From positions 1,111,786 to 1,175,785 of the forward strand of contig QCXZ01000041.1 in NCBI GenBank assembly GCA_025024175.1: DNA of 64,000 nt. The letters run 5' to 3'. Position numbers and translations under genes: made by a program. The stretch comes from Rhyzopertha dominica (lineage: Eukaryota > Arthropoda > Insecta > Coleoptera > Bostrichidae). The notes under the pieces are model-generated. The model worked only from the letters and a program-made list of their open reading frames with translations, was not told the DNA's origin and did no database searches. Below are positions 1-11,763 of the stretch, piece by piece (within the stretch, counting starts at the first letter, position 1; the number at the start of each line of letters is the position of its first letter).

Positions 1-150
1 TCACCTGTACACCGAAGAAGACTGTGAATTAATCATTCCCTAATCTCTGTTGTAATCTAGTATGTACTGAGCATAAAAGTCTCAACTTTTGACACTCAAT
101 ATGGTTAGGTTGTTTCAAAATTACTGGCTAGTAAAATGCTGTAGCTGAAG

Positions 151-929
151 ATGTATTTGATTCGATCCTTCCTGAAGAGATCCTTACCGAAAACCATCAT
201 CCCATATGTACAGCGCAATTACTGTTGCAAAGAAGGTGATAACGGGAAGAGCCTGGGACGCCACAGGTACCACAAGGAAACCGAAAGGGCAATAAACGAC
301 CAGATATCCGAAGAACTTCGTGCTAGTTATACGTATTTGTCGATTACATGTCATTTCGGCAGAACCGATGTTGCTTTACCCGGTTGTAAGGGTTTTTTTC
401 ATAAGATGCACCTGGAAGAACATGATCACGCTCACAAGTTGATCCAGTATCAGATTATGAGGGGTGGGCGTGTCGTTCTTCACCCCCTTTGCATAGCCAA
501 TGAGGACCAGGACTGGCACGACATTTGTTTTGCTTTGGAGACTGCTTTGAAGTTAGAGAAGGAAGTTAAAGAGGTTTGTTGTTTTGGTCTTTGGATCTCA
601 TAATTATCTCATTCTTTTTTTAAGAGTTTGATTGGGTTGGTCCAGATCGCAGAGAAACATCAAGACTATAGCCTGATGGATTACATATCATCAACATTCA
701 TTGCAGAACAGGTAATATGATTACTTCAAGTGGCAGGTTTATTTTAGTGGGTCTCTCTAATTTTCTTTAGGACCGTAGTATTTGGGAGATAGCGCGTCTT
801 CTGGTAAGGGCACAAAAAATGATTGGTAGTGGTGCTGTTAGCGAATACCTCTTTGATAAAGAAATGCATAGAGCCTTTATACAGAATGATGTTGAAAACC
901 CAACAGTAGGACATAAAGTGTACAAATAA
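151..929 (+). CDS. Ferritin heavy-chain-like protein, probably mitochondrial (3 exons)
   Basis: Three exons, 151-573, 625-711 and 771-929, join in phase 0 to give 222 aa. Introns begin GT and end AG. The protein is a four-helix ferritin that would oxidise Fe(II) and store iron in a 24-mer shell. All ferroxidase ligands of the H type are visible: the Glu and Tyr in SEELRASYTYLS, the EEHDH motif, the Glu in ALKLEKEV and the Gln in FIAEQ. The first 27 residues are rich in Arg, Lys and hydroxylated residues with no acidic residue, which looks like a mitochondrial presequence, so it resembles Drosophila Fer3HCH. There is no secretory signal. The C-terminus is longer than usual after the EYLFDK end motif. 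The AATAAA at 925-930 overlaps the stop codon. The neighbouring minus-strand ferritin shares the central intron position. Family assignment is certain; mitochondrial targeting is inferred. Confidence 0.9.
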
Positions 930-2014
930 ATGTTCTTATAAAAATGTGCTTTTTATATGTATCAACAATGTTTTTATTACAGCAAGGATTACATTTGTCA
1001 ATATAACAATTTACTTTATAGTATGCTATGTTTATTTCACAGAGTATCATCACATTTATTAACTATCACTGAATTCATAATTTTTGTGAAAGCAGGTAAG
1101 TATAGTCAGATATTTAGCAATACTACACACTACATCGACACAGTAGCAAATGAACATTCTTAACAAAATATAGCAAGAAAACGAATAAATTAAACCTCAT
1201 TTTAAAACAACCGCCAATCCGCTAGTGATAATCAAAACCTGTAACACCGACTCACATGTAATATGTCGGTATTACAGGTTGCGATTACAGAAAGAATACT
1301 TTTTGAAGCCACGAATTAAAATAATTCACGAAAATCTAAAGACCAACGAAGTTTGCAAATAGTAACATTTTTTGTGAAGTTGTCTGACTTTCCTTAGGCA
1401 CATTATATACATAAAAGAAATTCAAAAAATACTTCTACATCAATGGCACTTGTTATCGCATACCTATCGTGTCGACTTTTTTATATTAACCGAGTAAAAG
1501 AAATGCTCTAAGATTATAGCTAATTAACATCAAACTGAAAATGCAGTAGCACCTAAAATTGCCAAATTGATGCGTTAAAAGCTAGGCAGTAAAGTTTGGT
1601 CATAAAGTGCGTATCAATATTATCTTGTTATCAAATTATATATTTCCTTAATATTTTATAGCGTGGCTGTAAAAATTCCAAGGGTAAAACTTAAATGCCT
1701 AAATATAAATAAACTACCAGTGTTCTTTAGGTTAAAACCACTAACAAAGAGCACAAAAGAGCTGAAAATATAACTCGGGAGCGCAAGATAAAGCAGGAGA
1801 ATTTTATATAACCGTACAACCTAACCTCACTAGCGGGTTCCAAATTCCAAAATGGCGAACGATTCACTGTTGTAATTTCGTCATGCGCATTTTGTAATAA
1901 GTGCAAATAATGCGCAATGATTAAAAGACGAAACATTTTTTAAAAAGCGCATTGGGTGGTTCACTACTATAAAAATATTGTTATGATTCGTAAATATCGA
2001 GGAATTTTAATGAT
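930..2014. other. Intergenic region between convergent ferritin genes
   Basis: AT-rich sequence holding the 3' flanks of the two ferritin genes. I see no coding exon. The only structure noticed is the inverted repeat at 1236-1280. Confidence 0.6.
1236..1280. repeat. Near-perfect 16-bp inverted repeat
   Basis: The arms are 1236-1251 and 1265-1280, pairing at 15 of 16 positions with one C-A mismatch, around a 13-nt loop. It sits between the two convergent ferritin genes. It could be a small hairpin in a 3' UTR or read-through transcript, or the remains of a small inverted-repeat element. It is too short for a typical pre-miRNA. Confidence 0.7.
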
Positions 2015-2952
2015 TTATGACTGCCCTATCTTTTGGTCAAACAAATATAAACCGACACCTTCTCCAACCCTCTTCAAGTTAGTGACATGGTCAGCCAGCT
2101 CCTTGATGGCGTGAACCTGTTCTTGTAGGTAATTATTTTCGATAAAATCGCACAAATCGATGTCCATGTGTCCTGATGCGATACTGTGCAAGTGTAGCAG
2201 TTGCTATAAAAAATTATCAACGCATTAAGATTGATTAAGGCATTTTTACTGTGCCATATTTTAAGTGATACAAACAACTAAGCTATTTTTCTTTCGCGAC
2301 TTGTAAATTGTTTATTTATACGTGAGAAAATTATTTAATTAACGACTTCAACGCAACCTTGAAGACATAAAATTGCAATTAACATTTTAATACTTACATT
2401 AGCACAAGTTATCCCGCTTATATTAATTGGAATAAGAGAAAATATCGGTGCTCAAAACGCCTTTTGAAAAAACGAGGGGACTGTAAAAATGAAAATATCT
2501 ACTTCCCAGGAAAACTTACATCATTGACGCGTTTTTCCAATTCCAATGCAGAATTCATAGCTTCGTATGCGCTCCCCCATTCTTGTTTTTCAGGCGCCTG
2601 GACGTCAGTCAATACTATACGACCTCCCCTTTTATTTTGGTATTCCATCAATTTATACGCGTGATCTCTCTCTTCTTCGGAAGCATCTCGAAAATATTTA
2701 AACAATCCCGGCAGAGCGACATCGTCTCTGTTGCAGAAGTAGCTCTAGCAAAATTATGAAATATCCGTTCTATTTATAAACCCAATTAAAATTGGCCGCA
2801 TAAAATACTACCGCAAACAAATAATATTAAGCAATCGATTTACTCACCATCGCCAAATATGCGTAACTCGAATACAATTCGAGATTAATCTGTTTGTTGA
2901 TGGCATCTTCGCAGTCTTTGTGGTAATTTTGGCGTACCAGGGAGTGTGCCAT
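2015..2952 (-). CDS. Ferritin heavy chain, cytosolic type (3 exons)
   Basis: The exons on the minus strand are 2952-2848, 2744-2520 and 2203-2015, all in phase 0, giving 172 aa, close to the 180 or so of animal H ferritin. The start [20 protein letters not shown] has no signal peptide, so it should be cytosolic, unlike the secreted ferritins common in insects. The whole ferroxidase centre is present: Glu and Tyr in [19 protein letters not shown], the Glu in ALELEKRV and the Gln in YLQEQ. The C-terminus reads GLYLFDQ. Its intron after LEKRVND lies at the same site as one in the plus-strand ferritin, while the other introns differ, so the pair looks like an old duplication. I found no CAGUG iron-responsive loop in the immediate 5' flank. 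It is transcribed away from TTC17. Confidence 0.93.
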
Positions 2953-3102
2953 TACGGTATTTCGGTAGCGCCTTTCAAAAAAACGCCTTAACCCGCCTGT
3001 GGCTTATTTCGACTACCCGATTCGGTTGTCACCGCTTGACTGTCAGTTTCAAGAGTAGTTCATTTGATGACATGCGTATTAACAACAAACAATACTGGGA
3101 AA
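2953..3102. promoter_or_regulatory. Bidirectional promoter region, ferritin(-) / TTC17(+)
   Basis: Only about 150 bp separate the two divergent start codons. A TCAGTT initiator-like motif lies at about 3043-3048 and would serve TTC17. An ATG at 3067, in frame with 3103, would add 12 residues to TTC17 if used. I see no TATA box for either gene. Confidence 0.5.
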
Positions 3103-6100
3103 ATGGTGATAGTAAGGTTGTGGAATGTATTTTTTATATTATTTAATGCTGTTACGAAAATATTTGCCACTACTCATTGGGTTGTCACGGAAAATGGTCG
3201 AATTCAGTCGCAGGTGAGGAGGAATGTTGATGTTGACGCGATTTATAGGTTAGGTGTGATCTAAATTGCTTACAAACTGTTTTTGTTGTATGAAACATGC
3301 TTTGTTTAAAAACGATTGTTGAATAAACTAGCAGAGGTTTGTGCGTGTTATCTATTGTTTGTTGTAAAGTAGGCAGTTTGTTTCTTAACTGATACAAATC
3401 AGGTGACTGATATGTAAACATTTTGCCTTATGTAATTGCTTCTCTCTGTGTTATTGTAATTGAAAAATATATAGGACGTTTGAAAAAAGACAGCTTTTTT
3501 AACAATAAAATTAAAGTGCTGTGCAGAAAAATTATTTATGAAGGAAACAAAGCAATCAGTGTGTAAAACGCTACACTTAAATTTTTATATGATTATCGAA
3601 TGCACACAATTATATCATAAAGCTAACAAAATATTACACCACATAGATACAATTTAATTATAATAACAAGCTTATTATTTCTTATTTTATTTGATATATT
3701 TCTTTCTTGTAAAAGCATTATTCATGTGCAAGTAGGTAAACAAACTTATTTATTAGTATTATTAGATAAATATTCCATTTACCTTGAAGTGTGGGCGATA
3801 AGTGGTTCAAAACATTAAATTATTATTGTGCAATTTATTGTGGTGATAATTTTTTTCTTGATCATTATAATACCAACTCACTTTGAAATATGGTGATATA
3901 AATATGTTATTATCACAAGTGGGTAAGGTTTCAAGTTGCATTGAGTATGACAAAGTATAATGACGTGGAGATAACAGCTTGTAATGTATACAAGGTGTGT
4001 CTGAAACTTACAGAAATAATTTTAAGAAGATGCTTTACATAGCTCATAAAAAACCTTCAACCTGCTGGTAAACTCTTTACAGCTGGATTCTCCGTTCTAC
4101 TTACGTCGTCCTTACGACTTATTAGCGTTACTCAACCAAGAAACACGCAGAAAAGATATTAACACGTTATACAATGATCTCGTAGCCCGTAAGAATTCAA
4201 TAGACCAAAAATGGTCGGGTCTAGAGGGCGCAACGGAACTGGAGAATCGCGTTCACAGCCAGGACCCGCACTGCTTGAGTGCGGTGCGAAAACTGAGCGA
4301 CACCGATCTCTATCCCAGTATATTTGCTAACGGCACCGAAAGGGAGGGTGTCGTCATTCGCCTGACGTGCCAGAACGATATTAAGGGCAATGTTCTCGCG
4401 CCTGACTGTAAGAAATACTACAAGCTGGATTTTAGTATGTTTACGTTCGAGCATTTGCCCGGTATGGTCAACAGGAGTAATATTAATATTACGCCTGAGC
4501 TTGGTTTGAAGAAGATGATGCCGTTTTCGTCTGTCAAGCAGTTTGGACATGAGATCGCAATTGAGCTGTCGAAGAACAGTTCGTCATGGATACACTATAA
4601 TTTGGCCATGCTGTATTGGAGGATAAAAGGGAATGCTCAGAAAGGAATTGAATGTGGGAGGAGAGCTGTGTACTTTGCGGGGCGGTAAGATAATATTGAT
4701 TTTTTTTGTTTTCGTTTGAGCCCAGCAATCTTTTGATTGCAGCGAATATCGGGACATACCACTCTTGAATTTGGCTAACATTTTTCATCAAGGTAGACAT
4801 TCACGAGACGCAGCTATAATACTCCACGCTGCTGTAGATCATGCCCCACAGGAACCGATACATTACCAGGCCTTGGGAAATGTATATGCGGTGTTAGCTG
4901 AATATAATCGCAGCATATCCTGTTATGAGAATGTTCTCAAGCTGCGACCAACCGTGAGGGATGTAAGCCACGCTAAAAGTGCTGTCTTGTGCCATCAGAG
5001 GCTGGAAAGCGAGCTGATGGAGTTGCACAAGTAAGGATTTCATTTAATTGTACAGACAAATTTTTTAAATGACTACAGCTCGAAATTCTTGTCATTTTAA
5101 ATCACTGTATCTTAGTCCATATTAGCTCATTTGCATGAAAATTTTAATGATTGATATAGAATAGCTTACATTTTATCAGCTTTTTAAATACAGTATGTAA
5201 TTACTTTATTTCTTTTTATATAAACTAGGACTATATCCTTTAATTTTATAATACAATATATTTATCTTTACTGTAAACATCTAGATGCTTGTTTTGTAGT
5301 TTAGGGGACGGAACATTAGCATATTTTATTAGACAATTCAGTGAACAAATGAGGAAATTGAATTATAAGCCTGAATAAATTTGATTGACTAAATTTAAAT
5401 CACAGTAGAAGCTGAATGGTTTTTGTTGACAAATATTCTTAAGCAAGTTTGCATAAAATGTCCCATGGTGTTTTATTGTTTTTCTGTTCTTTTAATTTCT
5501 TTGTACTGCACAAATAACATTTTCTTGCTTAAAAAATCACACACACCTAACTGTTTGCTTATCATAGCAGTATCAATAATAATTGTGCCTCTTTCTTAGG
5601 CATTTTTGTGGCCATTGTTTCAAAACATCGCTCTTGCAATAAAGTACTCAAAAGTTTTTCTTTAAAATTTTGTAGCCTAGTGCTATCGCTAAACAATGCC
5701 CTATATTTGCTTAAAATTTTTAGAGCCACACAATCAAAAGTGGCTTCAAATTTTGAATTGAGTAATTCTTCTCAGTCTATTTGACAAGTACACTGGTGCT
5801 TGTTTTTTCCGTAAACTATACAAAAAGCAACCATATTATAATATCATTCTGTAATATACATTTATACAGTGTCTTGTAACATGTTCTTTATAATTTAAGT
5901 TATGAATATCTCAGACATAAATTTTGTAACACTTAAAGTCTTTTCTTAAACTGTTGGTTCAAGATCTGGTAATACCACCATACTGGAGTGATCTAACTGA
6001 TTTAAATTAAAATTAAAAACAAACAACAAGCTGCAAATGTTAAAGATAACATCCAACATTTTTGAACCTTGTATTCGTCAAATAGTCGTCTAGTTCTTCA

Positions 6101-9100
6101 GTACATCTACTTTAATACTGGATGATGGGTGAAAATAATGCCAGATCATCCCAATGGAAATTTTCTGACCATTACAAGGCTTTCATTTGGTTCTTAAAAC
6201 AGATCTCTTCAAGAAATACTCTCAGATCTCCACGACTACCACAGTCAGCAGCAGCAGTGGGTCCGCCTGCAGGAGAGACTCCTCTGGGAACAGGCGCCGT
6301 TCGAAGTCCAGCTGGCCGGGTACAGTTCCGAAAAGCTGGCTGAAATAATGACGAGACGCGGCCAGCGTTGCGTGCAACGCAACTCGGACGAATCCAAGAA
6401 CACCATAACGTGCGATTTCACCGACGATCATCTCGCGACGAACCTCCAAGTCGACATCACGCTCAGCCTCCAGAGGCTGTTGAGGAACGTCGAGAGCGAG
6501 ACCCTCAAGATAACACAGCAAATGTGGAGGGGCAAGGGAGAGGAACAGAGGGTCGTGCAGCAGAACGTTATTGAACCGTTGAAGGAAAAGATAAGAGAAG
6601 TTCCGAGTGTAGAGGCGAAGGTGAGGCAAGAGGAGGGTTTGAATGCGCCTCCCATCTTGCACCAGAAGTATCCCGCTAGCCTGGCGTCTTCCGCCAATCA
6701 GTATTTCGACGTGACCGGGTGGCCAAAGAAGGAGGAATGCGTCGATTGGGATCTGCCCGTCACAGAACCTGACGAGCTGGATTTACCTGTTTTTTTGCCG
6801 CCCGAGAACAAAGGTTACCAGTGAGTTGCTCGTTTCTCAGGGGAGGTAAATCAAGTTGTTTTTCTCTTCGTTCTTGCAGGGTAAACAAGATGCTGACAGA
6901 TTACATTGATTTGCCTGCCAGCAAGGAGCATGATTTGCCTTGGTATCCTCCTGTCTGTGATTTTCCTGAAGATCTCGAAGACAAGAGCCATCGACCCATT
7001 TCTTTGAAACAAATGGAGAATACTCAAATCAAAGTGAATGATCATATCAGGAGGCATTTGTTGAAGTATTTGAACAAGGAAAAGTGGGAAGAGGCTGAAA
7101 TTGGACAGAGGATTATTACGGCAATGCATAAGGTATTTTATTTCTTGGGTTTTTCGATCTCACATTTGGTGTAGTGTTAATTGGACAAATCTAATTCTTA
7201 TGTTTCTCACTATTTGACATTTTTAATTGTCTCTTAAGTTGTTGACTTATTCTTCCTCAAAATGTTAATTTTCTCTCTCAGTAGATTGGCATCTATCAAA
7301 ATACGGAATTTTTCTCAAGAAAATCATTTTTTCATTAAATGTAGATTTTTCCTGAAAATTTGTTTTTTACTCTCAAGATATTGACTTGGGTCAAAGTTGC
7401 ACAGTTCGCATATTATTAAGTATTTTTGAAATAAAATTTTATATACAGCACCAGGAAAATTTTCGAAATGTAACAAGTTAAGATCACCATTGTACTAAAA
7501 AAAAAAATTATCTGTCATTTATATACCCCTTGTTCATATCAGATATATGTATTTCCAACATGATGAGGTATGTCCCCATTCATGTGAGAACTGTAACTGA
7601 GATGATGAATGACTTATTCCCTCAAAAATTGGTGCCCTGCTAAATCGACGGATTTAACACCTCTAGATTTTTTATTTGGGGATATGTAAAAGACATCGTG
7701 TACAAAGAGCCACCCACTATTCCAAATAGTACAGTTATGATTGGGATAAGTAAAACGACCTCATATTAAATATAAACATAAACATATAAACCTAACATGT
7801 ATTAATAAAATCGAAAAATTGTAGACCAAAGTTACCTAAATCTTTATTATTAAAGCTAAACAAATGCTAAATAGTTTCATAATATGATCTTCAAAATAAT
7901 GTAAAACTAAACAAAAATAAAACACTTGAGACCTAAATAGTGGGCTGTACTACTTGGTGTCCTGCTTACTCGCTTGATTTTACACCATCTGATTTTTTTT
8001 TTACCCATAAATAAAAGAAACCTCAAAAATGAACAGTATAATTGTACTTACCTTTAGAAACAATTTTTTTCTTGTTCAGAAAGCTGGGCCTGACTGGGTG
8101 TTGGCCACCCTGGCCAGCTTATACTGGCGTGTTCGAGGCAGTACCCGAAAGGCACTCAACTGTCTGGAGGTGGCGTTCCAAACCGTTCCGAAGGATTACA
8201 CTGACGTAATCCTGGTGTCGTACGGTTCCTTGTTGTACCAGCACAGGCTCATCGATGATGCCATAAAGTTTGCCACTTTGGCGTATAAACTCAACGACGT
8301 CGAGCCCAGCACGAATTTCCTCTTGGGCCTGCTGCATTACTCCAAGAACAACCCGATAATGGCCATGCACTACATGAAGAACGTGCTGAGGGTGGATGCA
8401 TTTTATTATGACGGAAGAGCGGAAACGTTGCTGAAAACATGGGCGTGTCGATTGAAACTGGGCAATTATGAAGACATCGACGGTAGCAAGACGGATAGTG
8501 CTATATGCGGCGAGAAGGGGGGGCTTAGTGTGGATGGGGTTATTTGTTCGGCCAAGGGAGGGCAGTGCAAGACGGCGACGATCCAGTGTGTCAGGGCTGA
8601 TAATATCAAGGAGGGTGCAGGTAAGAAGGTTACATTCTTGATCTTGTTTGCTTAGAAAAAACAGTTTCATCAAAGATTACATCAATCAATTTTTGGTTAG
8701 AAAAAAATTGATATTTTTGGCTTTAGTTAAGTCAGTTATATCTATAAAAAATCTATCTACATACCCAAGCGAGATATTGAGAATTGAAGAAATGTTACAT
8801 AATTTAAAAGTTGGCTGTTTTAAAAGAAACTGCTCCATAAAAATGAAAATGGGACACTCGTGCATTGTTTTTATTGTTGAGTCTGAATACATTTCAATTC
8901 AATACAAACTTATTTAATAAAACTATATTATTTTTGTCTCAATCAGAATTTTAATATGTAGCACATTACATAATTTTTTTTTTAAATAAAAAGAAACAAA
9001 TCATACTTTAAGGTACCCTAGCGGGAATGTTGTCAGATAAGGATTGCAACAAATTCAAGCCGGTTAAGAAGCAGTCGGTAATATCGAAATTGGTAACATC

Positions 9101-11236
9101 AGAAGGTTCTGGTGGTGTAGAGCCTGACCAATCGCAATTAGAACGCATGGTTGAACACAAGCAGTTTCACATGAAATTTCGAATCGGCGAAGAATTCATC
9201 AGCGATGAGAATGGGGAGTTTGGTAAGTTGGAAATTGTACTATCATATCAATGAAAATGTCCTGGCTTGGATAGGTCAGTTTCGTTGGATATTTATATAC
9301 ATTTAGTTTAATGTACTTTGTTTGAGTGGTTGGTTTCTCCTAGATGAAACAATGAAGCCAACTACACTTCATGTTTATGACAAAACTGGCACGTATCCTC
9401 TATCTCCAAGCAGTTGCAAGAAAATAATGGACACTGACTGGTTGCAGTTCCCATCAATGTTGCAAGCGTATGGTTCCAGAAATATCGAGTAAGTAGCTCA
9501 CAAAAGGTTGTCAGTAAGTGTCTTTTTGAATTACTTGGTAAATTATTTTCTTTTCAACATAATTTAAATTTGAGTGCTAGAATGTCCCCTATGTTCTCCT
9601 GATATTGCTCCCTCCTAAAATTTTCAGTTTCCTACATTAAATTTGCAAATGAGAACATTAAAAATGGTCTTTAATTGCTGACTTTCTTATGTTGTTTTTG
9701 GACAAATGATTGTTAGACATGACATTCACAGTGTTGCCGTTGCATCAACATCTCATTCTTCTTGTAGCATCAGCTCTCTACTGAAGCCGCTTCCGAAGCA
9801 TCTGAAACTAGATGTCAAACCGTACTGTTCTCTTTCGCTTCCGGATCAACACGGCATCATAGATCGTTTAACCAAAATAGTACTAAGACACAGGCTTCCC
9901 AGTAAACCAGAAACCCACCTGTTCCACTGGATCGCGCTTATGGCTGGAGACAAAAGTTCCTCGCTGAGAGAGCTGGCCGCGAAAATTGGATCAGCCCTGA
10001 AAGATGTAAGTTGTGAGATTGATGAGTGTGTCAACAAATAATTCATTACACATAGTAAAATTGATGCTGAATGTTGTTTTACAGCCAGACCTTTTCATTT
10101 TTCATCAGTTGTCACAAGTTTTTGCAGCAGAAATAAATTTTTTATGCTTCAATGTCCCCCACATTCACTTGACATTGTCCCATACGACTCTATTTGGTTC
10201 TGAAAGGGGATTTTTATGTGCTTGCAGAATACAACCTCTTGGATTCTCGCGACAGCAGCGGCACTGTACTGGCGTGTCATGGGAAATACCGGACAGGCCA
10301 TGACATGCTTAAGACAAGCGTTATTTTTCGTTCCGAATGAAATGAAGGATATCCCGCTGATCAGTCTGGCCAGTGTTTTGCAGAGGTATTCCATGGAGAT
10401 TTCTGTCTATTTTTTTTTAAACAAAGTAATGTTTTAGGATTGGGTACCATGCCGATGCATTGGAAGTCGCTTACATGGCGCTGGATAGTCATCCAAATTA
10501 TGTCTTGAACCATTTCACCGTGGGTAATGTTCACACGGCAATGGTGAGCATTTGTTTTGGTGATTGCTAATTAAAAGGAGAAAACTTGGTTTGGTTTTGT
10601 GGCACAGCATGCTTACAATATTCTTTTTTTGTGTTTGTTAATAAATATTAATATAATATATCATTTAAATTGTGTTTTGTTGATATAGGGTTACATTTAT
10701 ATTATCATGTGTTATGGGTTTGTATTTTCTATCATTTGTTGGACTATCTTTCTAACTTTGATTGTTATGAGCAGAGGGAAACTAGTAAGTATACTTGTTT
10801 GTAGACTATTTAATAAATTTTATTTANAATCATTGTGATGACCCGAAGGTTTTGCAACATTCAGAAGTAACTCATCGCAGTTAAAATGATGTGGCATATT
10901 GGAGGTTGATTGTTCATTCATTCAAAAATTTCAAAGTGGCCCTTCTATACCAGTAATTTATTTTTTAATTTATTTTGTGGGTGCAGCTGGTTATTTTAGG
11001 AAAGCATCACTGAATTTTTAATGAAACAACTATATATTTTTCAGTGCATGAATTTTATAATATTTTTAGAGGACTTTTTGATGTTTCAGGGTGAGCTGGA
11101 GAAGGCGATATCGTTTTACAGGTCATCACTAGAGGTAGATGCGAACTTCGAGCCGGCACGAAACAGGTTGCAAACCATCCTGTGCATGTTGTTGTTCGAT
11201 GAAAACGGAACGCTGCGAGAAATGCCGGCTAATTGA
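3103..11236 (+). CDS. TTC17: TTC17 orthologue, tetratricopeptide repeat protein 17 (12 exons)
   Basis: Exons: 3103-3213, 4083-4684, 4743-5030, 6203-6820, 6880-7132, 8080-8620, 9013-9222, 9344-9488, 9717-10005, 10228-10385, 10438-10543, 11090-11236. All phases match and give about 1155 aa, against about 1141 in human. Signatures shared with vertebrate TTC17 are THWVVTENG after the signal peptide, FLPPENKGY, three copies of an LYWR-containing TPR block (LAMLYWRIKGN, LASLYWRVRGS, AALYWRVMGN) and NHFTVGNV near the end. The hydrophobic first 22 residues look like a cleavable signal, with cleavage near IFA-TTH. Vertebrate TTC17 is linked to actin organisation and ciliogenesis; the insect role is unknown. 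The second exon could start at a few codons' difference only if other splice sites are used. A transposase relic lies in the 7133-8079 intron. Identification is secure; exact ends of exon 7 are not. Confidence 0.9.
7535..7760 (+). mobile_element. Degenerate mariner-like DDE transposase fragment
   Basis: Inside the fifth TTC17 intron, frameshifted frames read FQHDE, then HVRTVTEMMNDLFPQK, then DLTPLDF and GYVKDIVYKEPP. This order and spacing match the second half of mariner/Tc-type transposases (the second catalytic Asp block, then the PDLTPLDFFLWG motif). It has stops and frameshifts and is inactive. Confidence 0.75.
7940..8015 (+). mobile_element. Second, shorter transposase-like fragment
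   Basis: The frame reads CPAYSLDFTPSDFFF, matching the PAYSPDLTPSDFFLF motif of mariner-type transposases. It lies just upstream of TTC17 exon 6. Only about 70 bp are recognisable. Confidence 0.5.
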
Positions 11237-11403
11237 GAGATTGATCATCGGTTGTAATTTTGTTATTACCACGCATGTTGGTAATATTTTAATCATTTGC
11301 ATGTGTGTACCTTCAAAAAGACTTATTCAATGTACTTATATGTGATCCATTAGTGAGCCTGTCTGCTGGAAAAGGGGAAGTGTCAAGTTTATGTTTCGAC
11401 AAT

Positions 11404-11409
11404 AATAAA
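11404..11409 (+). terminator. Poly(A) signal of TTC17
   Basis: A perfect AATAAA, about 170 bp after the TTC17 stop codon. Confidence 0.55.
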
Positions 11410-11746
11410 TATAGGGCCTAAATGCAAATTTTGCCATTATATATTTTTTTTTGTTGGACAGGTTAGACGGATAAGTTAAAGTTTGATTTGAAACACTACT
11501 GACACAAACTTCTTAGTCGATGGGCTCGCTGTTTTACCAAAGATGTTAACAAACAAAAATGTGTTCGTTGTTCGTTATTTATTGAGAGATTTTCAAAGTA
11601 CATACCTGTGTCACTTTCATCATTCCATGTTTGTTATCGGTGCTGTTAGTCAACAATTCCAGAATATCCTTGGATCCTCCTCGACCACTATATACATGAT
11701 TGGCTGTTTCTAAATGTTGCTAGCAGTGGTGTAATTCACAGATGAG

Positions 11747-11763
11747 ATATATATATATATATT
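11747..11763. repeat. AT microsatellite
   Basis: Uninterrupted AT dinucleotide run of about eight units. Confidence 0.8.

Noticed and set aside
2953..3100. Iron-responsive element in the ferritin leader
   Set aside because: Looked for a CAGUG loop on the minus strand and found none.
4221..4550. Minus-strand open frame of 109 codons opposite TTC17 exon 2
   Set aside because: It is a shadow of a clearly homologous plus-strand exon.
6222..6662. Minus-strand open frame of 146 codons
   Set aside because: Antisense to TTC17 exon 4, whose plus-strand frame matches the family and joins in phase.
8119..8673. Minus-strand open frame of 184 codons
   Set aside because: Antisense to TTC17 exon 6; no homology recognised.
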